Source: CAVVDT01 sp963747005 (GTDB lineage Bacteria > Pseudomonadota > Alphaproteobacteria > Rhizobiales > Aestuariivirgaceae). From it: a DNA stretch of 64,000 nt. The DNA is taken from positions 186,001 through 250,000 of the forward strand of contig CAVVDT010000003.1 of NCBI GenBank assembly GCA_963747005.1, in the 5' to 3' direction. Shown one piece after another: positions 35,270 through 43,643 of the stretch. Positions within the stretch are counted from its first letter, which is position 1. Every line of letters begins with the position of its first letter. The notes below the pieces were generated by a model. The model saw nothing but the letters and a program-made list of their open reading frames with translations. It made no database searches and was not told the origin of the DNA. The translations under genes were made by a program, and so were the position numbers.

Positions 35270-36337
35270 ATGGAGCCGATAGGGCCAGGCCACGACCGGG
35301 GGGGTGGTGATCTGTCTGCGATCGCAGGGCCGGCGGTGCTGGCTTCGGCGGCGACCGGCATCGTTGACTATATCGAGAAGTTTCGCGGCGACGTGGACTC
35401 GATCTTCGGCAACTCCGGCCTGGCGCCGGAAATGGCCGGCGCCACCACCCTCAAACTGCGGCTCAACGATTTCTGCACCCTGTTCGAGGAAGCCGCCGCC
35501 CGTACCCGCTTCGACAATTTCGGCCTGTGGTTCGGCAACCAGTTCCAGCCGCGCGATCTCGGCCTGTGGGGCTATGCGGCGATTTCCGCACCGACCCTTG
35601 GCGCCGCCGTCGGCAATCTGGTGGAACTGTTCCGCTGGCAGCAGGACTCTTCCATGATGCGCCTTTCGGCCATCGAGGCGAACCTCGTCAGCCTCGAATA
35701 CCAGATCGAGGCGCCCGACATCGTGCAGCGCCGCCAGGATGCCGAACTGTCGCTGGGCATGTTCCTCAATGTGATCCGCGAATGCCTGGGGCCCGGCTGG
35801 TCGCCCGAGGAGGTGTTGTTCGAACACCCCCAGCCCGCCGAATGGAAAGATCACGAACGCGCCTTCGGAGCGCCCGTCTACTTCGCGCAACCGACCAATG
35901 CCCTGATCTTCCGCGCCGACGTGCTGAAGCGGGCGATGCCGGCCCGCGATGCCGTCCTGATGACCCTGATGCGCAACTGCCTGGTCGAACTGGGCCGCGC
36001 GCCGTCGGGACCGCGCACCCTCGTCGATGCCGTGCGCAGCGCCGTGCGCAACCACCTGCCGCGCGGCTATCCGACACTGGAAGCCATGTCGGATGAATTG
36101 AGGGTGCCGCAATCGGCCATCCAGCGCGCCCTCAACCGACTGGGTGTTACCTTCAAGGACCTGGTGGAGCGCACCCGCTACGATCTGGCGCTCTCCTATC
36201 TCGGGCAACGTCACCTGCCGCTGTCGGAAATCGCCTTTTTGCTCGGCTATTCCGAGCTTTCCGCCTTTTCCCGCGCCGTCCGCCGCTGGACCGGCAAATC
36301 GCCCCGCCAGGTGCGTGAAGGGCTCGACGACGCCTGA
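35270..36337 (+). CDS. AraC-family transcriptional regulator (arabinose-binding-type N-domain)
   Basis: A 355-residue regulator. The N-terminal part is of the AraC-binding-domain-like group (PF12625 type; GLAPEMAGATTLKLRLNDF). The C-terminal helix-turn-helix pair includes LRVPQSAIQRALNRLGVTF and IAFLLGYSELSAFSRAVRRWTG, the diagnostic AraC/XylS box. ATG 35270 is preferred over later starts. It lies 124 bases upstream of an aldehyde dehydrogenase in the same direction, which it may regulate. It is also a candidate binder of the 21-bp-spaced half-sites at the BMC locus; that link is speculative. Confidence 0.9.
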   Translation: MEPIGPGHDRGGGDLSAIAGPAVLASAATGIVDYIEKFRGDVDSIFGNSGLAPEMAGATTLKLRLNDFCTLFEEAAARTRFDNFGLWFGNQFQPRDLGLWGYAAISAPTLGAAVGNLVELFRWQQDSSMMRLSAIEANLVSLEYQIEAPDIVQRRQDAELSLGMFLNVIRECLGPGWSPEEVLFEHPQPAEWKDHERAFGAPVYFAQPTNALIFRADVLKRAMPARDAVLMTLMRNCLVELGRAPSGPRTLVDAVRSAVRNHLPRGYPTLEAMSDELRVPQSAIQRALNRLGVTFKDLVERTRYDLALSYLGQRHLPLSEIAFLLGYSELSAFSRAVRRWTGKSPRQVREGLDDA

Positions 36338-36461
36338 AGCGAGGTCTGCGCCCCCCGCATGGCTGGCTTCACTTGCCACACGGCCATCCCGCATGGCATT
36401 GAAGCGCCACGTTTCCCATATTCCTTTCATTTGCAAGTCATCAAGCTGGAGGCTCGACAAC

Positions 36462-37913
36462 ATGTTGCGCAGGACCGATTTCTACATTGACGGGCGCTGG
36501 GTGGCGCCGGTCGAGGCGAAGGACTTTCCCGTCGTTAACCCGGCCGATGAACAGCCCTTCGCCACCATCTCGCTGGGCTCGCCCGGCGATGTCGACAAGG
36601 CGGTGGCCGCCGCCCGCCGGGCCTTTGCGACCTGGAGCCTCACCAGCCGCGAGGAGCGCCTGGCGTTGCTGGAAAAGCTCGCCGCGCTCTATGAGGTCAA
36701 CGCCGATGAAATGGCCCGTACCATCTCGCGCGAGATGGGGGCGCCGATCACGCTGGCGACCCGCGCCCAGGCAAGCTCCGGCCTTGCCCATATCCGCACC
36801 TTCATCAAGGAGTTGAAGGAATTTACCTTCGAGCATCCCCTGAGGCCCGACGTCACGGGCGAGCACATCGTGCTGGAACCCATCGGCGTGTGCGGTCTCA
36901 TCACCCCGTGGAACTGGCCCATGAACCAGATCACCCTGAAGGTGATCCCGGCGCTGGCGGCGGGCTGCACTGTCATCCTCAAGCCGACCGAGCTGGCCCC
37001 GCTCAACGCCATGCTGTTCGCCGATCTTGTCCACGAGGCGGGCTTTCCGGCGGGTGTGTTCAACCTGGTGAACGGCGACGGGCCGACGGTGGGCGAAGCC
37101 ATGTCGCGTCATCCCGGCATCGACATGATGTCGTTCACCGGCTCGACCCGCGCCGGCATCGCCGTCACCAGGGCGGCCGCCGACACGGTGAAGCGGGTGA
37201 CGCTGGAACTGGGCGGCAAGTCGCCCAACATCGTCTTCGCCGATGCCGATATCTCCAAGGCGGTGAAGGTGGGCGCGCTCCACTGCTTCAATAACACCGG
37301 CCAGTCGTGCAACGCCCCCACCCGCATGCTGGTGGAGCGTTCCGCCTATGGTGCTGCCGTCGAGGTGGCGGCCGAGACCGCTCAATCGACCACGGTGGGC
37401 GATCCCGCAACCGAGGGCCGTCACATCGGCCCGCTGGTCTCGGAAGCCCAGTACAACAAGGTGCAAGGCCTCATCGAAAAGGCCATTGCCGAGGGCGCGC
37501 GGCTGGTAGCCGGCGGCCCCGGTCGCCCGGAAGGCGTCAATCGCGGCTATTTCGTCCGCCCGACGGTGTTTGCCGATGTTTCCAACGACATGACGATTGC
37601 CCGCGAGGAAGTGTTCGGCCCGGTGCTCGCCATGATCCCCTTCGATACCGAGGATGAGGCCGTCTCCATCGCCAACGATACCCCTTACGGTCTCGCCGCC
37701 TATGTGCAGTCCGGCAACCAGTCCCGCGCCCAGAAGGTGGCGCGGCGCTTGCGTGCCGGCATGGTGCATCTGAACGGCGCTATGCGGGCACCCGGCAGCC
37801 CCTTCGGCGGCTACAAGCAGTCGGGCAACGGCCGCGAGGGCGGCCGCTGGGGCATCGAGGACTATCTCGAGGTCAAGGCCATCGCCGGCTGGCAGCCCGA
37901 AGCCGAAGGCTGA
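36462..37913 (+). CDS. NAD(P)-dependent aldehyde dehydrogenase family protein
   Basis: A 483-residue non-acylating ALDH. Cofactor segments are ITPWNWPMNQ and SFTGSTRAG; the catalytic Glu is in ELGGKSPNIV and the Cys in NNTGQSCNAPTRM. The C-terminus (FGGYKQSGNGREGGRWGIEDYLEVK) is typical. The substrate is not evident; close relatives oxidise a wide range of aliphatic and aromatic aldehydes. It is tail-to-tail with the SHMT-like gene of the homogentisate operon. It is not the microcompartment enzyme. Confidence 0.9.
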   Translation: MLRRTDFYIDGRWVAPVEAKDFPVVNPADEQPFATISLGSPGDVDKAVAAARRAFATWSLTSREERLALLEKLAALYEVNADEMARTISREMGAPITLATRAQASSGLAHIRTFIKELKEFTFEHPLRPDVTGEHIVLEPIGVCGLITPWNWPMNQITLKVIPALAAGCTVILKPTELAPLNAMLFADLVHEAGFPAGVFNLVNGDGPTVGEAMSRHPGIDMMSFTGSTRAGIAVTRAAADTVKRVTLELGGKSPNIVFADADISKAVKVGALHCFNNTGQSCNAPTRMLVERSAYGAAVEVAAETAQSTTVGDPATEGRHIGPLVSEAQYNKVQGLIEKAIAEGARLVAGGPGRPEGVNRGYFVRPTVFADVSNDMTIAREEVFGPVLAMIPFDTEDEAVSIANDTPYGLAAYVQSGNQSRAQKVARRLRAGMVHLNGAMRAPGSPFGGYKQSGNGREGGRWGIEDYLEVKAIAGWQPEAEG

Positions 37914-37919
37914 TCGCCA

Positions 37920-39176
37920 TCACCGATAGATCGGATGACGGCCCGCCAGCGCTGCGACCCGCTGGCGGGCCGTTTCGTTGGCGCTTGAGCCCTTGGCCAG
38001 TCCGTCGACGATATCGGCGATGACGGCGCCCAGTTCGGCGAAGTCCGCTTCATCGAGGCCGCGCGTCGTTGCCGCCGCCGAACCGAGACGCAGGCCCGAC
38101 CAGTCGGCGGGCCTTGCCACATCGAAAGGCACCGGGTTCTTGTTGGAGGTGATGCCGGCGGCATAGAGCGCATCCTGCACGGCCTGCCCCTTGAGGCCCT
38201 TCGCCCGCAGGTCGAGCAGCACGATGTGGGTATCCGTGCCGCCCGAAACGATGGCGATCTGCCGATCCTTCAGGGCCTTGGCCAGCGCCCGGGCATGGGC
38301 CTGGACCTGTCGGCCATAGGCCCGGAATTCAGGCTTCAGCGCCTCACCCAGGCACACCGCCTTGGCGGCGATCACCTGGGTGTGGATCGAGCCTTGCACC
38401 CCCGGAAACACCGCCGATTGCAGCTTCGGGCCGAAAGCTTCATGGCGCGACAGGATGACCCCGCCGCGTGGGCCCCGCAGGGTCTTGGTGGTGGTGCAGG
38501 TGACGATGTCGGCATGCGGAACCGGCGATGGGTGCACGCCGGCTGCCACCAGCCCGGCGATATGCGCCATGTCGACCAAAAGGCGCGCGCCGACCTCTTC
38601 GGCGATGGCGGCAAAGCGCTGAAAGTCGATCTCGCGCGGATAGGCCGAACCGCCGGTGACGATGAGGTGGGGTCTCACCTCTTCGGCAAGGCGCGCCACC
38701 TCGTCATAGTCGATGAGGCCTGTTTCGCGCTCCACGCCATAATTGTGGACTTCGAACCAGCGGCCGGAAAGATTGGCCCTGGCGCCGTGGCTCAGGTGCC
38801 CGCCGGCAGCGAGATCGAGGCTCAACACCTTGTCGCCCGGCTTCACCAGCGCATAGAACACCGCCAGATTGGCCTGGCTGCCGGAATGCGGCTGCACGTT
38901 GGCGTAAGCCGCCCCGAACAGTTCCTTGGCCCGGTCGATGGCCGCCTGCTCGGCGATGTCGGCGAACTCGCCGCCGCCATGGAAGCGGTTGCCCGGATAG
39001 CCTTCCAGCGTCTTGTTGGTGAGCTGGTGGCCGAGGACGTCGAGCACGGCTTGCGAAACGATGTTCTCCGAGGCGATGAGTTCGATCTGGTCCTGCTGTC
39101 GTCGCGCCTCGCCATCGAGCGCTCCGGCGATCAGCGGGTCGGTTTCCTCCACGTGGTCGGTGAAAAATCCGCTCAT
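37920..39176 (-). CDS. Divergent serine hydroxymethyltransferase, probable alpha-methylserine-type hydroxymethyltransferase
   Basis: A 418-residue PLP enzyme of the SHMT family. The fold is clear: LIASENIVS, YANVQPHSGSQANLAVF, VDMAHIAGLVAAG and the PLP-Lys in TTTKTLRGPRGG (Lys 231). Several residues conserved in ordinary GlyA differ. The Tyr of NKYAEGYPG (E. coli Tyr55) is Thr 56, the following RYYGG is RFHGG, and the His before the PLP-Lys (E. coli His228) is Thr 230. Alpha-methylserine hydroxymethyltransferases are known for Thr at the Tyr55 position, so that activity, or use of another alpha-substituted or amino-alcohol substrate, is inferred. It overlaps maiA by four bases and closes the homogentisate operon. 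Ordinary GlyA must be encoded elsewhere if this is not it. Confidence 0.8.
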   Translation of the reverse strand: MSGFFTDHVEETDPLIAGALDGEARRQQDQIELIASENIVSQAVLDVLGHQLTNKTLEGYPGNRFHGGGEFADIAEQAAIDRAKELFGAAYANVQPHSGSQANLAVFYALVKPGDKVLSLDLAAGGHLSHGARANLSGRWFEVHNYGVERETGLIDYDEVARLAEEVRPHLIVTGGSAYPREIDFQRFAAIAEEVGARLLVDMAHIAGLVAAGVHPSPVPHADIVTCTTTKTLRGPRGGVILSRHEAFGPKLQSAVFPGVQGSIHTQVIAAKAVCLGEALKPEFRAYGRQVQAHARALAKALKDRQIAIVSGGTDTHIVLLDLRAKGLKGQAVQDALYAAGITSNKNPVPFDVARPADWSGLRLGSAAATTRGLDEADFAELGAVIADIVDGLAKGSSANETARQRVAALAGRHPIYR

Positions 39177-39817
39177 GCCGGCCCTCCCACCCGGTCGGGA
39201 TGGGCACGGGCGAAGGCCTCGAGCTTTTGCGCCTCGCCGTCGATGCGCGTCAGGATGGGCATTTCGGCGAGGTCGATGCCCCAGCGCCGGGCGTTGTAGA
39301 GTTGCGGGATGAGGCAGATGTCGGCGAGGCCGGGCGCCTCGCCATGGGCAAAGCGGCCGGTTGCCGTGTGGTCGAGGAGGCGTTCCACCGCCGCCAGACC
39401 CCTGGGTATGAAGTGACGCATCCACGCCGCCTTGGCCTCCTCGCCGCCGCCGGTGATCTCGGCGACATGGTTGACCACCGCGGTGTTGCAGACGGGATGG
39501 ATTTCCATGGCGATGGCATAGGCGGCGGCGCGCAGCCGGGCACGCTCGCCGGCCTCCTTCGGGAGGAAGCGTGCCTCGGGCCGCGTTTCGTCCAGATATT
39601 CGAGGATGGCGAGCGATTGCGCGAGGCGAAGCCCGTCGATGTCGAGCACCGGCACCAGCCCTTGCGGGTTGCGCGCGACGTGATCGGGCGCCCGCTGGGC
39701 GCCGGTCAGGAGGTTGACCGGCACCGCGCGATAGCCGATGCCGAGCAGATTGAGGCCGATCCGCACCCGGTAGCTGGCCGATGACCGCCAGTAGTCATAG
39801 AGCACCACTTCGCTCAT
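39173..39817 (-). CDS. maiA: Maleylacetoacetate isomerase
   Basis: A 214-residue zeta-class glutathione S-transferase. The GSH-site motif SSASYRVRIGLNL and NPQGLVPVLDIDG, then SLAILEYLDE, are characteristic of MaiA. It converts maleylacetoacetate to fumarylacetoacetate in tyrosine and homogentisate breakdown. ATG 39817 was chosen because MSEVVLYDYWRSSASYRVR matches the family N-terminus. Its context with hmgA and a fumarylacetoacetase supports the assignment. Confidence 0.92.
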   Translation of the reverse strand: MSEVVLYDYWRSSASYRVRIGLNLLGIGYRAVPVNLLTGAQRAPDHVARNPQGLVPVLDIDGLRLAQSLAILEYLDETRPEARFLPKEAGERARLRAAAYAIAMEIHPVCNTAVVNHVAEITGGGEEAKAAWMRHFIPRGLAAVERLLDHTATGRFAHGEAPGLADICLIPQLYNARRWGIDLAEMPILTRIDGEAQKLEAFARAHPDRVGGPA

Positions 39818-39824
39818 GGAGCGT

Positions 39825-40031
39825 TCACTCCCTTGCTGCGTGGGTCGCGCTAGCGGCCGCCAGTGCTTCTTCCAGTACTTCGGCATCGCCGATGTGGTTG
39901 GCGAGGATGAGGATGAGGCGGGCGTTGAGGGCATCGCTTTCCGCCTTCGAGCGGCCCTCGTGCAGGGCGATGAGCGCCGCATAGAAATCATCGGGTCGGG
40001 CGATATGGGCTTCGGTGTTCAGTTTCGTCAT
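39825..40031 (-). CDS. DUF2783 small protein, probable coupling partner of the flavin hydroxylase
   Basis: A 68-residue acidic helical protein (starts MTKLNTEAHIARPDDFYAAL). The family DUF2783 almost always accompanies an FAD-dependent aromatic hydroxylase of this type. In Pseudomonas putida U a comparable small protein, MhaB, is the coupling protein of the 3-hydroxyphenylacetate 6-hydroxylase MhaAB. It starts with a four-base overlap into the hydroxylase, indicating a fixed stoichiometry. The MhaB equivalence is inference from size and context. Confidence 0.8.
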   Translation of the reverse strand: MTKLNTEAHIARPDDFYAALIALHEGRSKAESDALNARLILILANHIGDAEVLEEALAAASATHAARE

Positions 40032-41653
40032 GGTTTCATTCCTTGCCCGCGCCCTGCGGCCCGATTGACCGCGGCGCGGACCGCCTCCCTATCGAACTTG
40101 TGCCAGCGCGCCGCCACATGCTGGTCGGGGCGTATGAGGTAGACCGCGCTCCAGGCCTTGCCCAGCCAGCGATCGGCCAGCGCGCCGGTTTGATCGTCGT
40201 CGGCCGAGAGCGCCAGCCGCTCGATAATGATGCCATCGACGTCGAGGCGTTCGGGCGCCTCGGCATCGATGGTCAGGAGCTGGAAATGGCCGCCCAGCCG
40301 GTCGATCAGCCAGCCGGGTCCCAGCGGGGCATCGACGGCGGGCGCGCCGGGGCGGGTGGCGGCCGGCAGGCCCGCGGCGTCGGGGCCGTTGAGGGGCGAG
40401 CCATCGAGGATGCACGGGCTCGAGAGGCGCCCCGAATTGACCAGCGGCCGCGCGAAGGGGAATCTTTCCGACAGATCGAGCACCGCATCGCGGAACAGCC
40501 GGCTGACCGCCGATTTGGGGGTGATGAAATCGGTGGAGCGGGTGGAGTTGAGGAGGTTCTCGTTCGCCGCCTTGGCCCGTTCGACATCATAGCTGTCGAT
40601 GAGGCTGTCGGGGCTGAGCCCGGCGATCACCAGCTTCAGCTTCCACGCCAGGTTGTCGGCGTCCTGGACACCGGAATTGGCCCCGCGCGCCCCGAACGGC
40701 GACATCTGGTGGGCGGCATCGCCAGCGAAGATCACCCGGCCGTGGCGGAATTTCTCCATGCGCCGGCACTGGAAGGTATAGATCGACACCCATTCCAGCT
40801 CGAATTTCACCTCATCGCCGAGCATCGCCTTGAGGCGCGGAATGACGTTTTCGGGGCGCTTTTCGGTTTCCTTGTCGATGTCGCGGCCCAGTTGCAGGTC
40901 GATGCGCCATACATTGTCGGGTTGCTTGTGGAGCAGCGCCGACTGGCCGCGGTTGAAGGGCGGGTCGAACCAGAACCAGCGTTCGGTCGGAAAGCCCGCC
41001 TGCATCACCACATCGGCGATGAGGAAGTTGTCCTCGAACACCTGGCCCTTGAAGTCGAGGCCGAGCCGGGCGCGGATGGTCGAGTTGGCGCCGTCGCAGG
41101 CGATCACCCAGTCGGCCTCCAGCCCGTAGGTCCCTTGCGGCGTCTCGATGGTGAGCGCCGCATGATCGGGTTTCGCCTCGATACCGATCACCTTGTTGCG
41201 CCCCCTGATCCCGATCGGCTTGCCCGCCTTGTGAAGCGCGTGCACCCGATCGACCAGGCATTTTTCGAAATGATACTGTTGCAGGTTGATGAACGCCGGG
41301 CGCTTGTGGCCGGCCTGGGCCAGGAGATCGAACTGGTAGACCTGGCGCTCATCGAAGAACACCCGGCCGCGATTCCACACAACGCCTTTTTCGACCAGCG
41401 CATCGCCGCAGCCGAGGCGGTCGAGGATTTCCAGCGGACGCTTGGCAAAGCAGATGGCGCGCGAGCCGTAACTCACCTTGTCGTTGTCGTCGATGACCAC
41501 CACCGGGATGCCGTGAAAGCTGAGATCGAGCGCCATGGCGAGACCGACCGGACCGGCGCCCACCACCACCGCCGGGTGGCGCACGGGCGATGTTGCGTCT
41601 TCATCGCGCGAGCGGCGGTAGGGATAAAGCGGCGTCTCGAAGATCCGCGTCAT
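40028..41653 (-). CDS. FAD-dependent aromatic hydroxylase, probable 3-hydroxyphenylacetate 6-hydroxylase (MhaA-like)
   Basis: A 541-residue class-A flavoprotein monooxygenase. The first dinucleotide motif is VVVGAGPVGLAMAL, the second is VIACDGANSTIR, and the GD motif is GRVIFAGDAAHQMSPFGARG. The C-terminal thioredoxin-like domain typical of phenol and MhpA-type hydroxylases follows. The position inside a homogentisate operon, beside DUF2783, suggests it forms homogentisate from 3-hydroxyphenylacetate. Other substrates such as 3-(3-hydroxyphenyl)propionate or salicylate-type compounds are possible. ATG 41653 marks the family N-terminus. Confidence 0.8.
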   Translation of the reverse strand: MTRIFETPLYPYRRSRDEDATSPVRHPAVVVGAGPVGLAMALDLSFHGIPVVVIDDNDKVSYGSRAICFAKRPLEILDRLGCGDALVEKGVVWNRGRVFFDERQVYQFDLLAQAGHKRPAFINLQQYHFEKCLVDRVHALHKAGKPIGIRGRNKVIGIEAKPDHAALTIETPQGTYGLEADWVIACDGANSTIRARLGLDFKGQVFEDNFLIADVVMQAGFPTERWFWFDPPFNRGQSALLHKQPDNVWRIDLQLGRDIDKETEKRPENVIPRLKAMLGDEVKFELEWVSIYTFQCRRMEKFRHGRVIFAGDAAHQMSPFGARGANSGVQDADNLAWKLKLVIAGLSPDSLIDSYDVERAKAANENLLNSTRSTDFITPKSAVSRLFRDAVLDLSERFPFARPLVNSGRLSSPCILDGSPLNGPDAAGLPAATRPGAPAVDAPLGPGWLIDRLGGHFQLLTIDAEAPERLDVDGIIIERLALSADDDQTGALADRWLGKAWSAVYLIRPDQHVAARWHKFDREAVRAAVNRAAGRGQGMKP

Positions 41654-41660
41654 GGGCGCT

Positions 41661-42611
41661 TCAGCCTTGCAGGTCTTCCCACATCTGGCGGTCGCGCTCG
41701 GCCGTCCAGATGCGCGGAGTATCGATGTCGCGCGCCTCGTCATAGGCCCGCGCCACGTTGAAGGGCAGGCAGTGCTCGTAGATGGCATAGGAGGAGAACT
41801 TGGCATCGCACACCGCCCGGCAGGCGTCCCAGGCCTCCTTTAGCGACCCGCCGCCCTTCGCCACCTGCGCCACGGACTGGTAGGTCGATGCGACGAAATC
41901 GGCGGTGAGATCGAGTGCCTCGTTGACCTTGGCGGTACCCACCAGCGCATCGCCGCGCCCCGGCGCGATGGCTTCGAGGTTGAAGCGGCGGATCGCTTCC
42001 AGCGTTGCCGGCCAGTCATGGAAATGCCCGTCGCCGCAATAGCACGCGGATTTGTATTCGACGATGTCGCCGGTGAACATGACGTTGGCGTCGGGCACGT
42101 GGGCGACGATATCGCCGGCGGTGTGGGCGCGGCCCAGCCCCATGAGGTCGACCCGGCGGCGCCCGAGATAAAGGCTCATGCGGCCGTTGAAGGTCTGGGT
42201 CGGCCAGGTGAGGCCGGGCATGGACTCATGGCCTTCGAAGAGGCGCGGAAAGCGCGCGAATTCCGAATCCCAGTCCTCCTGGCCACGCTCGGCCACCATG
42301 GCGCGAGCGGCCTCCGACATGATGATCTCGCTGGCCTGATAGGCCGAGGCGCCCAGCACCCGTACGGCGTGATAGTGCGACAGCACCACATGCCTGATCG
42401 GCTTGTCGGTGACGCCGCGGACGTGCTCGATGACCTTCTGCGCCAGGCGCGGCGTCGCCTGCGCATCGACGATCATCACCGAGGTGTCGCCGATGATGAC
42501 GCCGGTGTTGGGATCGCCTTCGGCCGTGAAGGCCCAAAGGTCCTTGCCGACCTCGGTGAAGGAAATTTTCTTTTCCGTCAGGTCGCCGGCGGAGGCGAAG
42601 GCCTTGGCCAT
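41661..42611 (-). CDS. MBL-fold hydrolase with altered metal-binding motif
   Basis: A 316-residue metallo-beta-lactamase-fold protein. The usual HxHxDH metal motif is replaced by HYHAVRVLGASAY: both first His residues are kept but the Asp and the next His are missing. The downstream region keeps HTAGD (near residue 165) and later Asp and His residues. It may bind one metal or use a different set of ligands, like some glyoxalase- or lactonase-like relatives. Position in the homogentisate operon suggests it hydrolyses a pathway ester, lactone or thioester; this is inference. It lies 4-8 bases from its neighbours. Confidence 0.8.
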   Translation of the reverse strand: MAKAFASAGDLTEKKISFTEVGKDLWAFTAEGDPNTGVIIGDTSVMIVDAQATPRLAQKVIEHVRGVTDKPIRHVVLSHYHAVRVLGASAYQASEIIMSEAARAMVAERGQEDWDSEFARFPRLFEGHESMPGLTWPTQTFNGRMSLYLGRRRVDLMGLGRAHTAGDIVAHVPDANVMFTGDIVEYKSACYCGDGHFHDWPATLEAIRRFNLEAIAPGRGDALVGTAKVNEALDLTADFVASTYQSVAQVAKGGGSLKEAWDACRAVCDAKFSSYAIYEHCLPFNVARAYDEARDIDTPRIWTAERDRQMWEDLQG

Positions 42612-42614
42612 GGG

Positions 42615-43634
42615 TCAAACTCCCTCTTGCTTTTCAACCGTCTGCTCGATCGCTCCGAAGATGGAGCGGCCTTCCTTGTCCAGCATCTCGATGCGTACCG
42701 TATCGCCGAAACGCATGAAGGGGGTCTTCGGCTTGCCGTCGCGGATGGTCTCGATCATGCGGATTTCGGCGATGCAGGAATAGCCCCGGCCGCCCTCGGC
42801 CACCGGGCGGCCGGGCGAGCCGTCGGCGTCCTTGTTGGAGACCGTCCCCGACCCGATGATCGTGCCGGCCGCGAGCGGCCTTGTCTTCGCGGCATGGGCG
42901 ATGAGGGTGGGAAAGTCGAAGGTCATGTCGAAACCCGCCTCGGCGCGCCCGAAGGGTTCACCGTTCAGGTCGACGTTGAGCGGCAGGCTGAGCTTTGCCC
43001 CGTCCCATCGATCGCCAAGTTCATCGGGTGTGACGGCGACCGGGGAAAACGCCGATGACGGCTTGCCCTGGAAGAAGCCGAAGCCCTTGGCCAGTTCTCC
43101 CGGGATGAGGCCACGCAGCGAGACATCGTTGACCAGCATCAAGAGGCGGATGGCGGCGGCGGCCGCATCGCGGCTCGCCCCCATGGGCACATCGCCGGTG
43201 ATGACGGCGACCTCGGCCTCGAAGTCGATGCCCCAGGCCTCGTCGGCCACGCGGATCGCCGCGCGCGGATCGAGGAAGCTGTCGGAGCCGCCCTGGTACA
43301 TCAAGGGATCGCTCCAGAAACTCTCCGGCAGATCGGCACCGCGCGCCTTCCGCACCAGTTCCACGTGATTGACGTAGGCCGAGCCGTCCGCCCACTGGTA
43401 GGCGCGCGGCAAGGGCGAGCGGCAGCGTGCCTCATCGAAGGCTTCGCCGTCGAAGCGGCCGAGCGAAAGTTCATCGCCCAGCGCCTGCAAGGCCGGTTCG
43501 ACGGCCTCCCAGTCATCGAGCGCGGCTTGCAGTGTCGAGGCGATATCGCCGGCCGGGGCACAACGTGCCAGATCGTCGGTGACACACACCAGACGGCCGT
43601 CGCGGCTGCCATTGTCGAGGGTGGCGAGCTTCAT
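42615..43634 (-). CDS. Fumarylacetoacetate hydrolase family protein (probable fumarylacetoacetase)
   Basis: A 339-residue FAH-fold hydrolase. The metal-binding segments (DFEAEVAVITGDVP and SLRGLIPGELAKGFGFFQGK) and the C-terminal GSGTVSN match bacterial fumarylacetoacetases of the two-domain type. It would cleave fumarylacetoacetate to fumarate and acetoacetate as the last step. The operon order with hmgA and maiA supports this over the 2-oxo-hept-3-ene-dioate hydrolases of the same fold. Confidence 0.9.
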   Translation of the reverse strand: MKLATLDNGSRDGRLVCVTDDLARCAPAGDIASTLQAALDDWEAVEPALQALGDELSLGRFDGEAFDEARCRSPLPRAYQWADGSAYVNHVELVRKARGADLPESFWSDPLMYQGGSDSFLDPRAAIRVADEAWGIDFEAEVAVITGDVPMGASRDAAAAAIRLLMLVNDVSLRGLIPGELAKGFGFFQGKPSSAFSPVAVTPDELGDRWDGAKLSLPLNVDLNGEPFGRAEAGFDMTFDFPTLIAHAAKTRPLAAGTIIGSGTVSNKDADGSPGRPVAEGGRGYSCIAEIRMIETIRDGKPKTPFMRFGDTVRIEMLDKEGRSIFGAIEQTVEKQEGV

Positions 43635-43643
43635 CTCGGGGGC

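Noticed and set aside
36462..37913. Aldehyde dehydrogenase as the BMC enzyme
   Set aside because: It is a non-acylating type with no targeting helix and sits far from the shell genes.
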